DNA of 64,000 bases. Origin: Ornithinimicrobium murale (lineage in GTDB: Bacteria > Actinomycetota > Actinomycetes > Actinomycetales > Dermatophilaceae). The position numbers and the translations under genes were made by a program. The stretch covers positions 62,001 through 126,000 of the forward strand of contig NZ_QLVD01000010.1 in NCBI RefSeq assembly GCF_003352835.1, written 5' to 3'. Under the pieces are notes generated by a model that made no database searches, had not been told where the DNA came from, and worked only from the letters and a program-made list of their open reading frames with translations. The stretch's first letter is position 1. Each line of letters begins with the position of its first letter. Positions 47,760 to 57,458 of this stretch are shown piece after piece.

Positions 47760-48889
47760 CAGTTGCTCCCTGTCTCGACGCGGCCGCGCGGGCCCATCGC
47801 GGCGTTGGCGTGGTCGTCGCCGGCCTCGATGAGGCTGGCGTGGGTGGGCGGGTCGGACGGGACGTCGGCCGGGCGGCGGGCCTCGAACTCCTTGCGCAGC
47901 ACCGGGACGACCTCGGAGCCGAGGATCTCGAGCTGCTCGAGCACGACGTCCAGCGGCAGGCCCGCGTGGTCCATCAGGAACAGCTGGCGCTGGTAGTCCC
48001 CCACGGCGTCAGCGAAGCCGAGGGTCCGCTCGATGACCTGCTGGGGGCTGCCCACGGTCAGCGGCGTCGCCCGGGTGAACTCCTCCAGGCTCGGGCCGTG
48101 GCCATAGACCGGCGCCTCGTCGAAGTAGGGACGGAACTGCTTCACCGCGTCCTGGCTGTTCTTGGCCATGAAGACCTGACCGCCCAGGCCGACGATCGCC
48201 TGGTCGGCGCGGCCGTGCCCGTAGTGCTCATAGCGACGCCGGTAGAGGTCCACCATCCGGGCCGTGTGGTCCATGGTCCAGAAGATGTTGTTGTGGAAGA
48301 AGCCGTCACCGTAGTAGGCAGCCTGCTCGGCGATCTCCGGGGACCGGATCGAGCCGTGCCACACGAAGGGCGGGACACCGTCCAGCGGTCGCGGCGTGGC
48401 GGTGAAGCCCTGCAGCGGCGTGCGGAACTTGCCCTCCCAGTCCACGACCTCCTCGCGCCACAGGCGCCGCAGCAGGTGGTAGTTCTCCACCGCCAGGGCG
48501 ACACCGTTGCGGATGTCCTGGCCGAACCAGGGGTAGACCGGGCCGGTGTTGCCGCGGCCCATCATCAGGTCCACCCGCCCACCGGACAGGTGCTGCAGCA
48601 TCGCGTAGTCCTCGGCGATCTTCACCGGGTCGTTCGTGGTGATCAGCGTCGTCGCGGTGGACAGCTGCAGGGTCGTGGTCTGCGCCGCGATGTAGCCCAG
48701 GAACGTCGTCGGCGACGACGCGAAGAACGGCGGGTTGTGGTGCTCACCGGTGGCGAACACATCCAGCCCGACCTCCTCGGCCTTGAGCGCGATCTGGACC
48801 ATGTCCTGGATGCGCCGGGCGTCAGTCGGGGTCTTGCCGGTCGTCGGGTCAGTCGTGATGTCGCTGACACTGAAGATTCCGAACTGCAT
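47759..48889 (-). CDS. Luciferase-like FMN-dependent monooxygenase
   Basis: This 376-aa bacterial-luciferase-fold protein starts MQFGIFSVSDIT. It has GLDVFATGEHHNPPF, TATTLITTNDPVKIAEDYAM, SGGRVDLMMGRGN and VWHGSIRSPEIAEQAAYYGDG. It matches the CE1758 family and pairs with the reductase that follows as a two-component flavin monooxygenase. The substrate is unknown; quinone or aromatic detoxification is one option. A TTGA-N4-TCAA dyad lies 45 bp upstream of the start. Confidence 0.9.
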   Translation of the reverse strand: MQFGIFSVSDITTDPTTGKTPTDARRIQDMVQIALKAEEVGLDVFATGEHHNPPFFASSPTTFLGYIAAQTTTLQLSTATTLITTNDPVKIAEDYAMLQHLSGGRVDLMMGRGNTGPVYPWFGQDIRNGVALAVENYHLLRRLWREEVVDWEGKFRTPLQGFTATPRPLDGVPPFVWHGSIRSPEIAEQAAYYGDGFFHNNIFWTMDHTARMVDLYRRRYEHYGHGRADQAIVGLGGQVFMAKNSQDAVKQFRPYFDEAPVYGHGPSLEEFTRATPLTVGSPQQVIERTLGFADAVGDYQRQLFLMDHAGLPLDVVLEQLEILGSEVVPVLRKEFEARRPADVPSDPPTHASLIEAGDDHANAAMGPRGRVETGSN

Positions 48890-48933
48890 CGGGTCTGCCT
48901 TCCCACGCGCCGACCGTCTCGCCGGCTGGTTGA

Positions 48934-48945
48934 TTGAACTCTCAA
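48934..48945. promoter_or_regulatory. TTGA-N4-TCAA dyad upstream of the monooxygenase
   Basis: TTGAACTCTCAA, extended by a GGTTGA/TCAACC outer dyad, lies in the promoter of the monooxygenase-reductase operon. It shares its form with the site before doxX. Confidence 0.5.
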
Positions 48946-48993
48946 CCTGCCCAACAGTGCCCCGGCGCTATACATTCCTGGTCATGCACCTGG

Positions 48994-49314
48994 TTACTCC
49001 ACCTTCAGCTCACCCATCTCGTCCCAGCCGTCGCCCTCGACCTGACGGGAGACGATCTTGGGCGTCGCGGTGAGGTACTGCGGGAAGTCCTGCTGCATCG
49101 CGGCGAAGTGCTCGGACTGCACGTGGGGTCCCGCGCCGTCGTCCTCGAACGCCTCGACGAGCACGTACTCGTTGGGGTCCTTCAAACTGCGCGACCACTC
49201 GAACCACTTGTTGCCGGGCTCGGCCTCGGTGGCCTCCGTGTAGGCCCGGACCAGTTCGGGCCACTGCTCGGCATACTCCGGCTTGACCGGGAACTTGACG
49301 ACGATGAAGTACAT
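48994..49314 (-). CDS. Antibiotic-biosynthesis-type monooxygenase (ABM) domain protein
   Basis: This 106-aa ferredoxin-like dimeric alpha-beta barrel protein reads YFIVVKFPVKPEYAEQWPE, then EPGNKWFEWSRSL and EYVLVEAFEDDGAG, then HFAAMQQDFPQYL. ABM proteins oxidise quinone-like compounds or degrade haem. AAAGGA precedes the ATG. The IclR-type palindrome at 49392 lies between this gene and the divergent iclR, so it may share that control. Confidence 0.85.
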   Translation of the reverse strand: MYFIVVKFPVKPEYAEQWPELVRAYTEATEAEPGNKWFEWSRSLKDPNEYVLVEAFEDDGAGPHVQSEHFAAMQQDFPQYLTATPKIVSRQVEGDGWDEMGELKVE

Positions 49315-49391
49315 GGGGTGGTCCTTTCGTTCGGGGCAGTCCTCGCATCCAAGCCCACCACAGCTGCCCGCGCACCCCGCGCGTGCCCCCG

Positions 49392-49408
49392 TTTTCACGC
49401 AGTGAGAA
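49392..49408. promoter_or_regulatory. IclR-type palindrome in the iclR promoter
   Basis: TTTTCACGCAGTGAGAA is a near-perfect 7-3-7 dyad. It matches 50301-50317 at all but two positions. Confidence 0.65.
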
Positions 49409-49441
49409 GCCGTGGCCGCCGGCGACTGCCAAGATGGCCGT

Positions 49442-50275
49442 ATGCCGGACAAGCACCAGAGCTCCCCAGCGCCTGTTGACCTCGGGTCGGGTCCGGGTGG
49501 AGACGAGGGTGAGGCACGCCCCAGCCTCATCCACCGGGCGGTCGCGGTGCTGGAGCACGTCGCCGAGGCGGGCGGGGCGAGCGCGCGCGACATCGCCGAG
49601 ACCACCGGGATCCCGCTGCCCAGCGTCTACCGGATCGCCCAGGAGCTGGTCCAGGTGGGCTACCTGATCCACCTGCGCGAGGAGAAGCGGTTCGCGCTCG
49701 GCTACAAACTGCACACCCTGGGTGCCCGCCTGCACGAGGATCTGGGGGTCCCACGCGAGCTGAAGCAGGAGATCGCGCGGTTGCACACGGACACCAGGAT
49801 GGCCGCCTATCTGGCCATCCACCGGGGGGCCGACTTCGTCGTGGTGTTCGTCGCCGACTCCCCCGCCTGCCCGCGGCTGGAGCCGATGGAGTTCGGGTTC
49901 CACGAGACGCCCCACGCCACCGCCTTCGGCAAACTGGGGCTGAGCGAGTACTCCCCCGAACAGCGGCGCAGCTATCTGGAGCCGCACCAGCCGCACCGTC
50001 TCACACCCTCCACCATCACCGACCCGGCGGAGCTGGAGTCTGCCCTGGCCCAGATCGCCGCGGACGGCATCGCCTGGGAGCACGAGGAGTTCCAGGTCGG
50101 CACCACCTGTGCCGCCGTGCCGATCCGGGCGGACGACGGGTTGCTGATCGGCTCGGTCGCCGTCTCGGCCCCGGTCCACTGGTATGCCGGACAGCAGCGG
50201 CACGTCGAGCACCGGCTCCGCGCCACCGCCTCCCGGGCCGGCCGGATCTACCGCCTGGGCAACCGGCACGCCTGA
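49442..50275 (+). CDS. IclR-family transcriptional regulator
   Basis: This 277-aa protein has an N-terminal winged HTH (SLIHRAVAVLEHVAEAGGAS, then SVYRIAQELVQVGYL, residues 28-85) and a C-terminal effector domain (100-270) with HRGADFVVVFVADS, ETPHATAFGKLGL and a Cys in VGTTCAAVPI. It is followed 115 bp downstream by the GMC oxidoreductase operon, whose promoter carries the same dyad as its own. It probably regulates itself and that operon in response to a carbohydrate-like or aromatic ligand. Confidence 0.9.
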   Translation: MPDKHQSSPAPVDLGSGPGGDEGEARPSLIHRAVAVLEHVAEAGGASARDIAETTGIPLPSVYRIAQELVQVGYLIHLREEKRFALGYKLHTLGARLHEDLGVPRELKQEIARLHTDTRMAAYLAIHRGADFVVVFVADSPACPRLEPMEFGFHETPHATAFGKLGLSEYSPEQRRSYLEPHQPHRLTPSTITDPAELESALAQIAADGIAWEHEEFQVGTTCAAVPIRADDGLLIGSVAVSAPVHWYAGQQRHVEHRLRATASRAGRIYRLGNRHA

Positions 50276-50300
50276 CCCGACCTTCGGCATACCCCTGGTC

Positions 50301-50317
50301 TTCTCACGCGGTGAGAA
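50301..50317. promoter_or_regulatory. IclR-type palindrome in the oxidoreductase promoter
   Basis: TTCTCACGCGGTGAGAA is a perfect 7-3-7 dyad 74 bp before the start of the gamma-subunit gene. It is the probable operator of the adjacent IclR protein. Confidence 0.7.
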
Positions 50318-50390
50318 GCACCCCTTCCGGCGCCACCTCTGCCTCCCTACGGTGACCAGCACACCGGTCGCGAACTGCAAGGAGGCAGTG

Positions 50391-51002
50391 ATGGGCTATC
50401 CCGAGAAGTACCCGGCGAAGTATCCGCAGCTCAACGAGATGGAGTTCACGGACACCGCCCGCCAGATCCTGATCCGCATCCTGCGGGTCGCCTTCCCGCA
50501 CGAAGGTTTCCCGGACGGACCCTACGAACGACAGGCCGACCAGATCTTCGAGCTCGCCAACGAGTCGACCTGGTTCCGGATCAAGCTCACGCAGGGCATC
50601 GCCACGCTCAACGACCTCGCCGGCGGCTCCTTCCTCGGCCTGGATGACCAGAGCGCCACCAAGGTCCTCAAGCACGTCGAGCACACCGACTTCTTCGGGT
50701 TCATCCGCCGCACCACGATCCTGAACATGTATGAGGACGAGGCGGTCTGGGAGGTGCTGGGCTATGAAGGGCCCTCCTTCGACAAGGGCGGCTACGTCGA
50801 CCGTGGCTTCAACGACCTGGACTGGCTGCCCGACCCCCGCGTCGAGGAGAGCCAGGAGGAGTTCGTCGAGATCGTCTCCGACCTGCCGGTGACCTCGGGT
50901 GCTGCGCCGGGAACCGACCAGCCGACCGGCGACGCCGCGCGGTCCTCGCACCCCGGCGTGGCCTCCACCACTGCCGACCAGAACCTGACGGAGGACAACT
51001 GA
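50391..51002 (+). CDS. Gluconate 2-dehydrogenase subunit 3-like protein
   Basis: This 203-aa protein matches the small subunit of membrane gluconate/sorbitol dehydrogenases, with ILRVAFPHEGFPDGPYERQA and GIATLNDLAGG, then WEVLGYEGPSFDKGGYVDRG. It has no Tat signal, unlike classical gamma subunits, so the complex may be cytoplasmic. The C-terminal 40 residues are disordered. AAGGAGG precedes the ATG. It ends one base before the GMC gene. Confidence 0.85.
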   Translation: MGYPEKYPAKYPQLNEMEFTDTARQILIRILRVAFPHEGFPDGPYERQADQIFELANESTWFRIKLTQGIATLNDLAGGSFLGLDDQSATKVLKHVEHTDFFGFIRRTTILNMYEDEAVWEVLGYEGPSFDKGGYVDRGFNDLDWLPDPRVEESQEEFVEIVSDLPVTSGAAPGTDQPTGDAARSSHPGVASTTADQNLTEDN

Positions 51003-51003
51003 C

Positions 51004-52569
51004 ATGGCCCAGATCAGCCAGGACGAGGCGAGTGTCGTCATCATCGGCTCCGGCGCCGGCGGCGGCACCCTGGCCTACGAGCTGACCAGGGCCGGGATCC
51101 CGGTCGTGGTGCTCGAGGCGGGACCGCACCTGCGCAACGAGGACTACATGAACCTGGAGTGGGAAGCGTTCAACCAGATGGCCTGGCTGGACCCGCGCAC
51201 CACCTCCGGCAGTTGGCGGATCGCCACGGACTTCCCGAACCTTCCCGCCTGGCTCGTCAAGGCCGTCGGCGGGACGACGACCCACTGGTCGGGAGCCACC
51301 CCTCGGTTCAAGGCCCACGAGTTCCGCACCCGGTCGGTCTACGGTCGGGTCGAGGGTGCCAACCTGCTCGACTGGCCGATCACGCTGGAGGAGCTGGCGC
51401 CCTACTACGACCGCGCCGAGAAGGCCATGGGTTCGACGCACCGGCACGGGCGCCCACCGTTGCCGGCCAACAACAACTACAAGGTGCTCGCCGGAGGAGC
51501 GGAGAAGGTCGGCTACCGGCACTACGCCACGGGCCCGTATGCGACCAATGCCGAGCCGTATGACGGCCGCCCCGCCACCGTGCAGGACGGGTTCAACTTC
51601 CAGGGGGACAAGAACGGGTCGAAGTGGTCCACGCTGGTGCGCGAGCTCCCCCGGGCCGGAGAGACCGGCCTGCTGGACCTGCGGCCGGAGAGCCAGGCCG
51701 TGCAGATCACCCACGGCAAGGACGGCAAGGTCGACGCGGTCATCTACCTCGACTCAGAGGGCAACCTGCACCGGCAGGCCGCCAAGGTGGTGTGCGTCGC
51801 GGGCAACTCGATCGAGACCCCGCGTCTGCTCCTGATGAGCGCCTCCTCCCTGTTCCCCGACGGGCTGGCCAACTCCTCCGGCCAGGTCGGGCGCAACTAC
51901 ATGCGCCACACCACGGGCAGCGTCTACGCGCGCTTCGAGAAGGAGGTGCGGATGTATCGCGGCGAGACCATGTCCGGCCTCATCGCCGATGAGTCGCGGC
52001 ACGATCCCTCCCGCGGCTTCGTGGGCGGCTACTACCTGCAGATGATCTCGTTGGGTCCGGCCTTCCTCGCCAGCTTCATCGAGCCCGGTGCGTGGGGGAA
52101 GGAGTTCACCGAGCTGATGGACGCCTACTCCCGGACCGCGGGCCTGTGGATCGTCGGGGAGGACATGCCGCAGGAGACCAACCGGGTGACCCTCAACAGC
52201 ACGGTGCAGGACCGGCACGGGCTCCCCGTCCCCGACGTGCACTTCGACGACCACGCCAACGACGTGGCGATGCGCGAGCACGCCTACGCCCAGTCGGACC
52301 GTGTCTACGAAGCGGTCGGTGCGCTGGGCACCCACCACACGCCGCCCTATCCGTCGACCCACAACCTGGGCACGTCCCGGATGAGCGAGCGGCCCGAGGA
52401 CGGCGTCACGGACAGGTGGGGGCGCACGCACGACGTGCCCAACCTGTTTGTCTCCGACGGGTCACTGTTCACTACCGGCGCGGCGGCCAACCCCACCCTG
52501 ACGATCGTCGCCCTGGCGATCCGGCAGGCGGAGTTCCTCGTGGAACAGCTGCGGACCGGGGCCCTCTGA
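51004..52569 (+). CDS. GMC-family FAD oxidoreductase
   Basis: This 521-aa flavoprotein has the dinucleotide fold VVIIGSGAGGGTLAYEL at 11-27, VVLEAGP, GGTTTHWSGATPRF and AGNSIETPRLLLMS. The C-terminal catalytic His sits in STHNLGTSRM near 458, with NPTLTIVALA closing the FAD site. It is the catalytic subunit paired with the small subunit gene just upstream. Likely substrates are sugar acids or polyols. The electron acceptor subunit (cytochrome c) is not nearby. Confidence 0.9.
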   Translation: MAQISQDEASVVIIGSGAGGGTLAYELTRAGIPVVVLEAGPHLRNEDYMNLEWEAFNQMAWLDPRTTSGSWRIATDFPNLPAWLVKAVGGTTTHWSGATPRFKAHEFRTRSVYGRVEGANLLDWPITLEELAPYYDRAEKAMGSTHRHGRPPLPANNNYKVLAGGAEKVGYRHYATGPYATNAEPYDGRPATVQDGFNFQGDKNGSKWSTLVRELPRAGETGLLDLRPESQAVQITHGKDGKVDAVIYLDSEGNLHRQAAKVVCVAGNSIETPRLLLMSASSLFPDGLANSSGQVGRNYMRHTTGSVYARFEKEVRMYRGETMSGLIADESRHDPSRGFVGGYYLQMISLGPAFLASFIEPGAWGKEFTELMDAYSRTAGLWIVGEDMPQETNRVTLNSTVQDRHGLPVPDVHFDDHANDVAMREHAYAQSDRVYEAVGALGTHHTPPYPSTHNLGTSRMSERPEDGVTDRWGRTHDVPNLFVSDGSLFTTGAAANPTLTIVALAIRQAEFLVEQLRTGAL

Positions 52570-52626
52570 CCGGCGGCGGCCGCGGACTGGACACCCCGAG
52601 ACGGTCCGCGGCTGCCGCCATCCATT

Positions 52627-52814
52627 TTTGGGGAGGTTTGGACCGCCCCTGCGCAACTTTGGGGAGGTTTGGACCGCCCCTGCGGAACCTTGGGGAGGTT
52701 CGGAACGCCCCCTGCGCAACTTTGGGGAGGTTCGGAACGCCCCCTGCGCAACTTTGGGAAGGTTCGGAACACCCCTGCGGAGCCTTGGAGAGATCCGCAG
52801 CACCCGAGCGGGTG
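52627..52814 (+). repeat. Tandem array of 31-32 bp units
   Basis: Five full units start at 52627, 52658, 52689, 52721 and 52753, with a degenerate sixth from 52784. Each runs TTTGGGGAGGTT, then a variable GGACC or CGGAAC block, then GCCCC and TGCGCAAC. GGGG and CCCC can pair and the inner block can pair with GGTT, with matched changes between copies (GGT/ACC versus GTT/AAC). The array fills the gap between the convergent GMC and map genes. Confidence 0.85.
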
Positions 52815-52832
52815 TGGCGCGCGGAGAGACGC

Positions 52833-53600
52833 TCAGGTGCGGTCGGTGAGAACCAGGGGGCCGTCGGCCGTCAGCGCCACCGTGTGCTCGCTGTGCGCCG
52901 CGCGCGACCCGTCCGCGCTGCGCAGGGTCCACCCGTCGGCATCGGTGTAGATCTCGTCCGTGGTGGCCATCAGCCAGGGCTCGATGGCGATCACCAGACC
53001 GGGCTGCAGCCGCAGCCCGCGCCCCGGCCTGCCGTCATTGGGCACGTGTGGGTCGCCGTGCATGGTGCGGCCGACGCCGTGACCTCCGAACTGGAGGTTG
53101 ACGCCGTAGCCGGCACCTCGGCATACCTCGCCGATGGCAGCGGACACATCGAACAGGCGACCGCCCGGCTGCAGCGCGGCGATGCCCGCCTCGAGAGCCC
53201 GCTCGGTCGTCTCGATCAACTGCAGGTCAGCTCGACTGGCCTCACCCACGACGAAGGAGACGGCCGAGTCAGCCACCCAGCCATTGATGGAGACCGCGAA
53301 GTCCAGACTCAGCAGGTCACCGTCCTGCAGTGTGTAATCGTGGGGCAGGCCGTGCAGTGCCCCGTCGTTCACGGAGGTGCAGATGACCTTGCCGAACGGC
53401 ATGGCCCCGAAACTGGGGTGGTAGTCGACATAGCAGCTGGTGGCACCGGCCGCCGCGATGAGCTCTGTTGCACGCGCATCGATCTCCAACAGGTTGGTGC
53501 CGACGCCCACCTCGTCCCGGAGGGTGCTCAGTGCCTGCCCGACGAACTGCCCAGCCGGGCGCATCGCCTCGATCTCGCGCGGCGTGAAGTGCTCGATCAC
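52833..53600 (-). CDS. map: Methionine aminopeptidase, type I
   Basis: This 255-aa pita-bread metalloprotease has ligands in LSLDFAVSINGWVADSAVSF (two Asp), GGHGVGRTMHGDP (His), IEPWLM (Glu) and AAHSEHTVALT (Glu). It removes the initiator Met. GTG 53600 starts five bases after the glyS stop, so it is co-transcribed with glyS. A second copy may exist elsewhere, as is usual in actinobacteria. Confidence 0.92.
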   Translation of the reverse strand: MIEHFTPREIEAMRPAGQFVGQALSTLRDEVGVGTNLLEIDARATELIAAAGATSCYVDYHPSFGAMPFGKVICTSVNDGALHGLPHDYTLQDGDLLSLDFAVSINGWVADSAVSFVVGEASRADLQLIETTERALEAGIAALQPGGRLFDVSAAIGEVCRGAGYGVNLQFGGHGVGRTMHGDPHVPNDGRPGRGLRLQPGLVIAIEPWLMATTDEIYTDADGWTLRSADGSRAAHSEHTVALTADGPLVLTDRT

Positions 53601-53605
53601 CGCCG

Positions 53606-55009
<1,404 letters not shown>

Positions 55010-55048
55010 GCCGACGAGTTTAGGCCGTGCGGAGGCTAGGCTCAGAAC

Positions 55049-55408
55049 GTGTCCAATCCGATCACCTCCCCCGACCCTCACTACCAGGCCACCGGCGCCC
55101 GTGCGGCCATCGAGCGGGCCAGTGTGCCGGTGCTCAAACGGCTGGCCCTGCTACCCACCTGGTTGCCGATGGTGGTTATCGCAGCGTTGATCCTGGCCGG
55201 GGCGTTCCTCGGTGGTCCTCTCGTCGAGGACGACGGCGTGCGGGTGGCCGGAGTCCTGGGCCTCGGCCTGATCGGCGTGGCCCTGCTGGCACTGTTCTGG
55301 CTGCTCTATCTGAGCTGGCCACACCTCACACCCCCATTGCGGATGATGCGCATCGCTGTCCTGGTGCTGCTGCTGGTGATCGTCGTCACCCAGTTCGTCA
55401 CCCCCTGA
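55049..55408 (+). CDS. Small membrane protein (DUF6703-like)
   Basis: This 119-aa protein begins with about 35 polar residues ([20 protein letters not shown]). Three hydrophobic segments follow: [38 protein letters not shown] and [16 protein letters not shown], with LLYLSWPHL between the last two. This matches the DUF6703 pattern found beside glyS in actinobacteria. Function is unknown. Confidence 0.7.
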   Translation: MSNPITSPDPHYQATGARAAIERASVPVLKRLALLPTWLPMVVIAALILAGAFLGGPLVEDDGVRVAGVLGLGLIGVALLALFWLLYLSWPHLTPPLRMMRIAVLVLLLVIVVTQFVTP

Positions 55409-55446
55409 CCGACCTGCTTCGCGCCAGGGGTGGCATCCATGTGATT

Positions 55447-55483
55447 TGACAACGGTTCTCACGCGGAGTGAGAATCATTCCCA
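55447..55483 (+). promoter_or_regulatory. Two tandem Zur-like boxes before znuA
   Basis: TGACAACGGTTCTCA (55447-55461) and TGAGAATCATTCCCA (55469-55483) are 22 bp apart and resemble the actinobacterial Zur box TGAAAATCATTTTCA. The second overlaps the znuA start codon by one base. This suggests tight zinc repression by the Zur encoded at the end of the operon. Confidence 0.65.
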
Positions 55484-56574
55484 TGACCCGACCCTCCACC
55501 GTTCTCCCGTTGACCATCGCTTCTGCCCTCCTGCTGGCCAGCTGTGGCGGTAGTGATGCCGGAACCACGGGGGAGGGCACACAGCTCCACGTCGTCACGG
55601 CCTTCTATCCCCTGGAGTTCGCGACCCAGCAGGTGGTCGAGGGTGTTGACGGGGTCGAGGTCGAAACGCTGACCAGCCCCGGGGTGGACGCCCACGACCT
55701 CGAGCTGACCCCCCGCCAGGTCGGGTCGATCAGCGAGGCCGACCTGGTGGTCTACTCCTCCGGCATGCAGGCCGCCGTCGATGAGGCCGTCGGCGAGCAG
55801 GCCGCCGACCACAGCCTGGACACGACAACGGTGGTCAACCTGGTGGACCGTTCCTCGGAGGAGCAGGGGGCCTCCGAGGACGGCCACGAGGCGAGCCACG
55901 AAGGTCACGAGGAGCACGAGGACGAGGACTCCGACCACGAGGGCCACGAGAACGAAGGCGCCCACGAAGGTCACGAGGAGCACGACGACGAGGACTCCGA
56001 CCACGAGGGCCACGAGGACGATGGCGCCGGCCACGAGGGTCACGACCACGGGCCGCTCGACCCGCACTTCTGGCTCGACCCGCAGCGCTATGCCGACGCG
56101 ACCGAGGCCATCGCCGAGGAGTTGGCGATCGCCGACCCCGCCAATGCCGAGGCCTACCGGGCCAATGCCCAGGCCTTCGCGGCCGAGCTCGGGGCCCTGG
56201 ACACCGAGTTCAGCCAGGCCCTCGCCACCTGTGAGCAGGACACCATGGTGACCACGCACGAGGCCTTCGGCTATCTCGCCGACCGCTACGGGCTGCACCA
56301 GATCGGCATCTCGGGCATCGTCCCGGACGGTGAGGTGTCTCCTGCGCGCGTGGCCGAGATCACCCGGACGGTCGAGGAGCTGGGGGTCCCCGCGATCTAT
56401 GCCGAGTCCTCCGCCGGCGGGGACCTCGCCGATGTCATCGCCTCCGAGACCGGCACGCAGGTCCTGTCCCTCGACCCGATCGAGGGAATCAGCGGTGACT
56501 CGGCCGGCAGCGACTACCTTGAGGTGATGAGTGCCAACCTCGAGGCCCTGCGACAGGGCCAAGGGTGCGCGTGA
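55483..56574 (+). CDS. znuA: Zinc ABC transporter substrate-binding lipoprotein
   Basis: This 363-aa lipoprotein has a signal with lipobox LLASC at residue 22-23. The cluster A-I fold shows VVTAFYPLEFATQQV, GVDAHDLELTP and DPHFWLDPQRYAD, with late metal ligands in TTHEAFGYLADRYG and IYAESSAGGDLAD. A loop at about 130-190 is rich in His, Asp and Glu and consists of repeated HEGHEEH/DEDSDHEGHE units, the zinc-gathering arm. It is longer than usual. The start directly follows the Zur boxes. Confidence 0.93.
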   Translation: MTRPSTVLPLTIASALLLASCGGSDAGTTGEGTQLHVVTAFYPLEFATQQVVEGVDGVEVETLTSPGVDAHDLELTPRQVGSISEADLVVYSSGMQAAVDEAVGEQAADHSLDTTTVVNLVDRSSEEQGASEDGHEASHEGHEEHEDEDSDHEGHENEGAHEGHEEHDDEDSDHEGHEDDGAGHEGHDHGPLDPHFWLDPQRYADATEAIAEELAIADPANAEAYRANAQAFAAELGALDTEFSQALATCEQDTMVTTHEAFGYLADRYGLHQIGISGIVPDGEVSPARVAEITRTVEELGVPAIYAESSAGGDLADVIASETGTQVLSLDPIEGISGDSAGSDYLEVMSANLEALRQGQGCA

Positions 56575-57458
56575 GCACCACGCAGCACACCCCGGCCGAC
56601 GCCCCCGCGGTCCGGCTCGACCACGCCGCCTTCGGCTATGCCGGGAGACCTTTCACCGAGGGCATCAACCTGGCGGTGCCCCAGGGCGAGGTCATCGCCC
56701 TGCTGGGTCCGAACGGCTCGGGCAAGTCGACCCTGGTGCGCGGCCTGCTCGGGCTCAACGACCAGGTTGGCGGAACCGTCACGCTCTTCGGCACCCCACT
56801 GGACCATCTCACCGACCGCAGCCGCCTGGGCTACGTGCCCCAGCGGCATACCCTCTCTGCCTCGGTGCGGTCCACGGTGCGCGAGGTCATCTCCACCGGC
56901 CAGCTGGCCAGTCGACCCTGGTGGCGCCGGGCCTCAGCGAACGACCGGGCCACTGTCACCAAGGCCGCCGACACAGTCGGTCTGGCCGACCGCCTCGATG
57001 CGGACGTGGCGACCCTGTCCGGGGGGCAGCAACGGCGGGTCCTGATCGCCCGCGCCCTCGCCTCTCAACCCGACATGCTGATCATGGACGAGCCCACCGC
57101 GGGCGTCGACGCGGCCAACCAGGACGTCCTCGCGACCGTGCTGCGACGGCTGGCCAGGCTCGGCGTCACGATGCTCGTGGTCACCCACGAACTCGCCGCG
57201 CTGCGCGGCATCGTGGACCGGATCGTGGAGATGGACGCGGGCCGGGTGAGTTTCGACGGCACTCCCCTGCAGTATGCCGAGCACCGGGCCCAGGTGTCCC
57301 GCGCCGCTGACTCGGGGCTGGCTGGTGCGGATCACTCCGGGGCGCGCCACCACCTCGCCTTCGACGAGCACCACCACGACGACGGACCGGTGGAGTCTCC
57401 CGGACTACTCAGCGGGGTGGGGCCGATGGACGGCCCGGTCGAGGGGAAGGACTCCTGA
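56571..57458 (+). CDS. znuC: Zinc ABC transporter ATPase
   Basis: This 295-aa ATPase has Walker A LLGPNGSGKSTLV, signature LSGGQQRRVLIARAL, Walker B MLIMDEPTAG and the switch His in VVTHELAALRG. The C-terminal extension after residue 245 is His/Asp-rich (HSGARHHLAFDEHHHDD), unusual for the ATPase and possibly zinc-binding. GTG 56571 gives a four-base overlap with znuA; GTG 56565 is the alternative. Confidence 0.92.
   Translation: MSTTQHTPADAPAVRLDHAAFGYAGRPFTEGINLAVPQGEVIALLGPNGSGKSTLVRGLLGLNDQVGGTVTLFGTPLDHLTDRSRLGYVPQRHTLSASVRSTVREVISTGQLASRPWWRRASANDRATVTKAADTVGLADRLDADVATLSGGQQRRVLIARALASQPDMLIMDEPTAGVDAANQDVLATVLRRLARLGVTMLVVTHELAALRGIVDRIVEMDAGRVSFDGTPLQYAEHRAQVSRAADSGLAGADHSGARHHLAFDEHHHDDGPVESPGLLSGVGPMDGPVEGKDS

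Noticed and set aside
52627..52814. CRISPR array
   Set aside because: Units are directly abutting with no unique spacers, and there are no cas genes.
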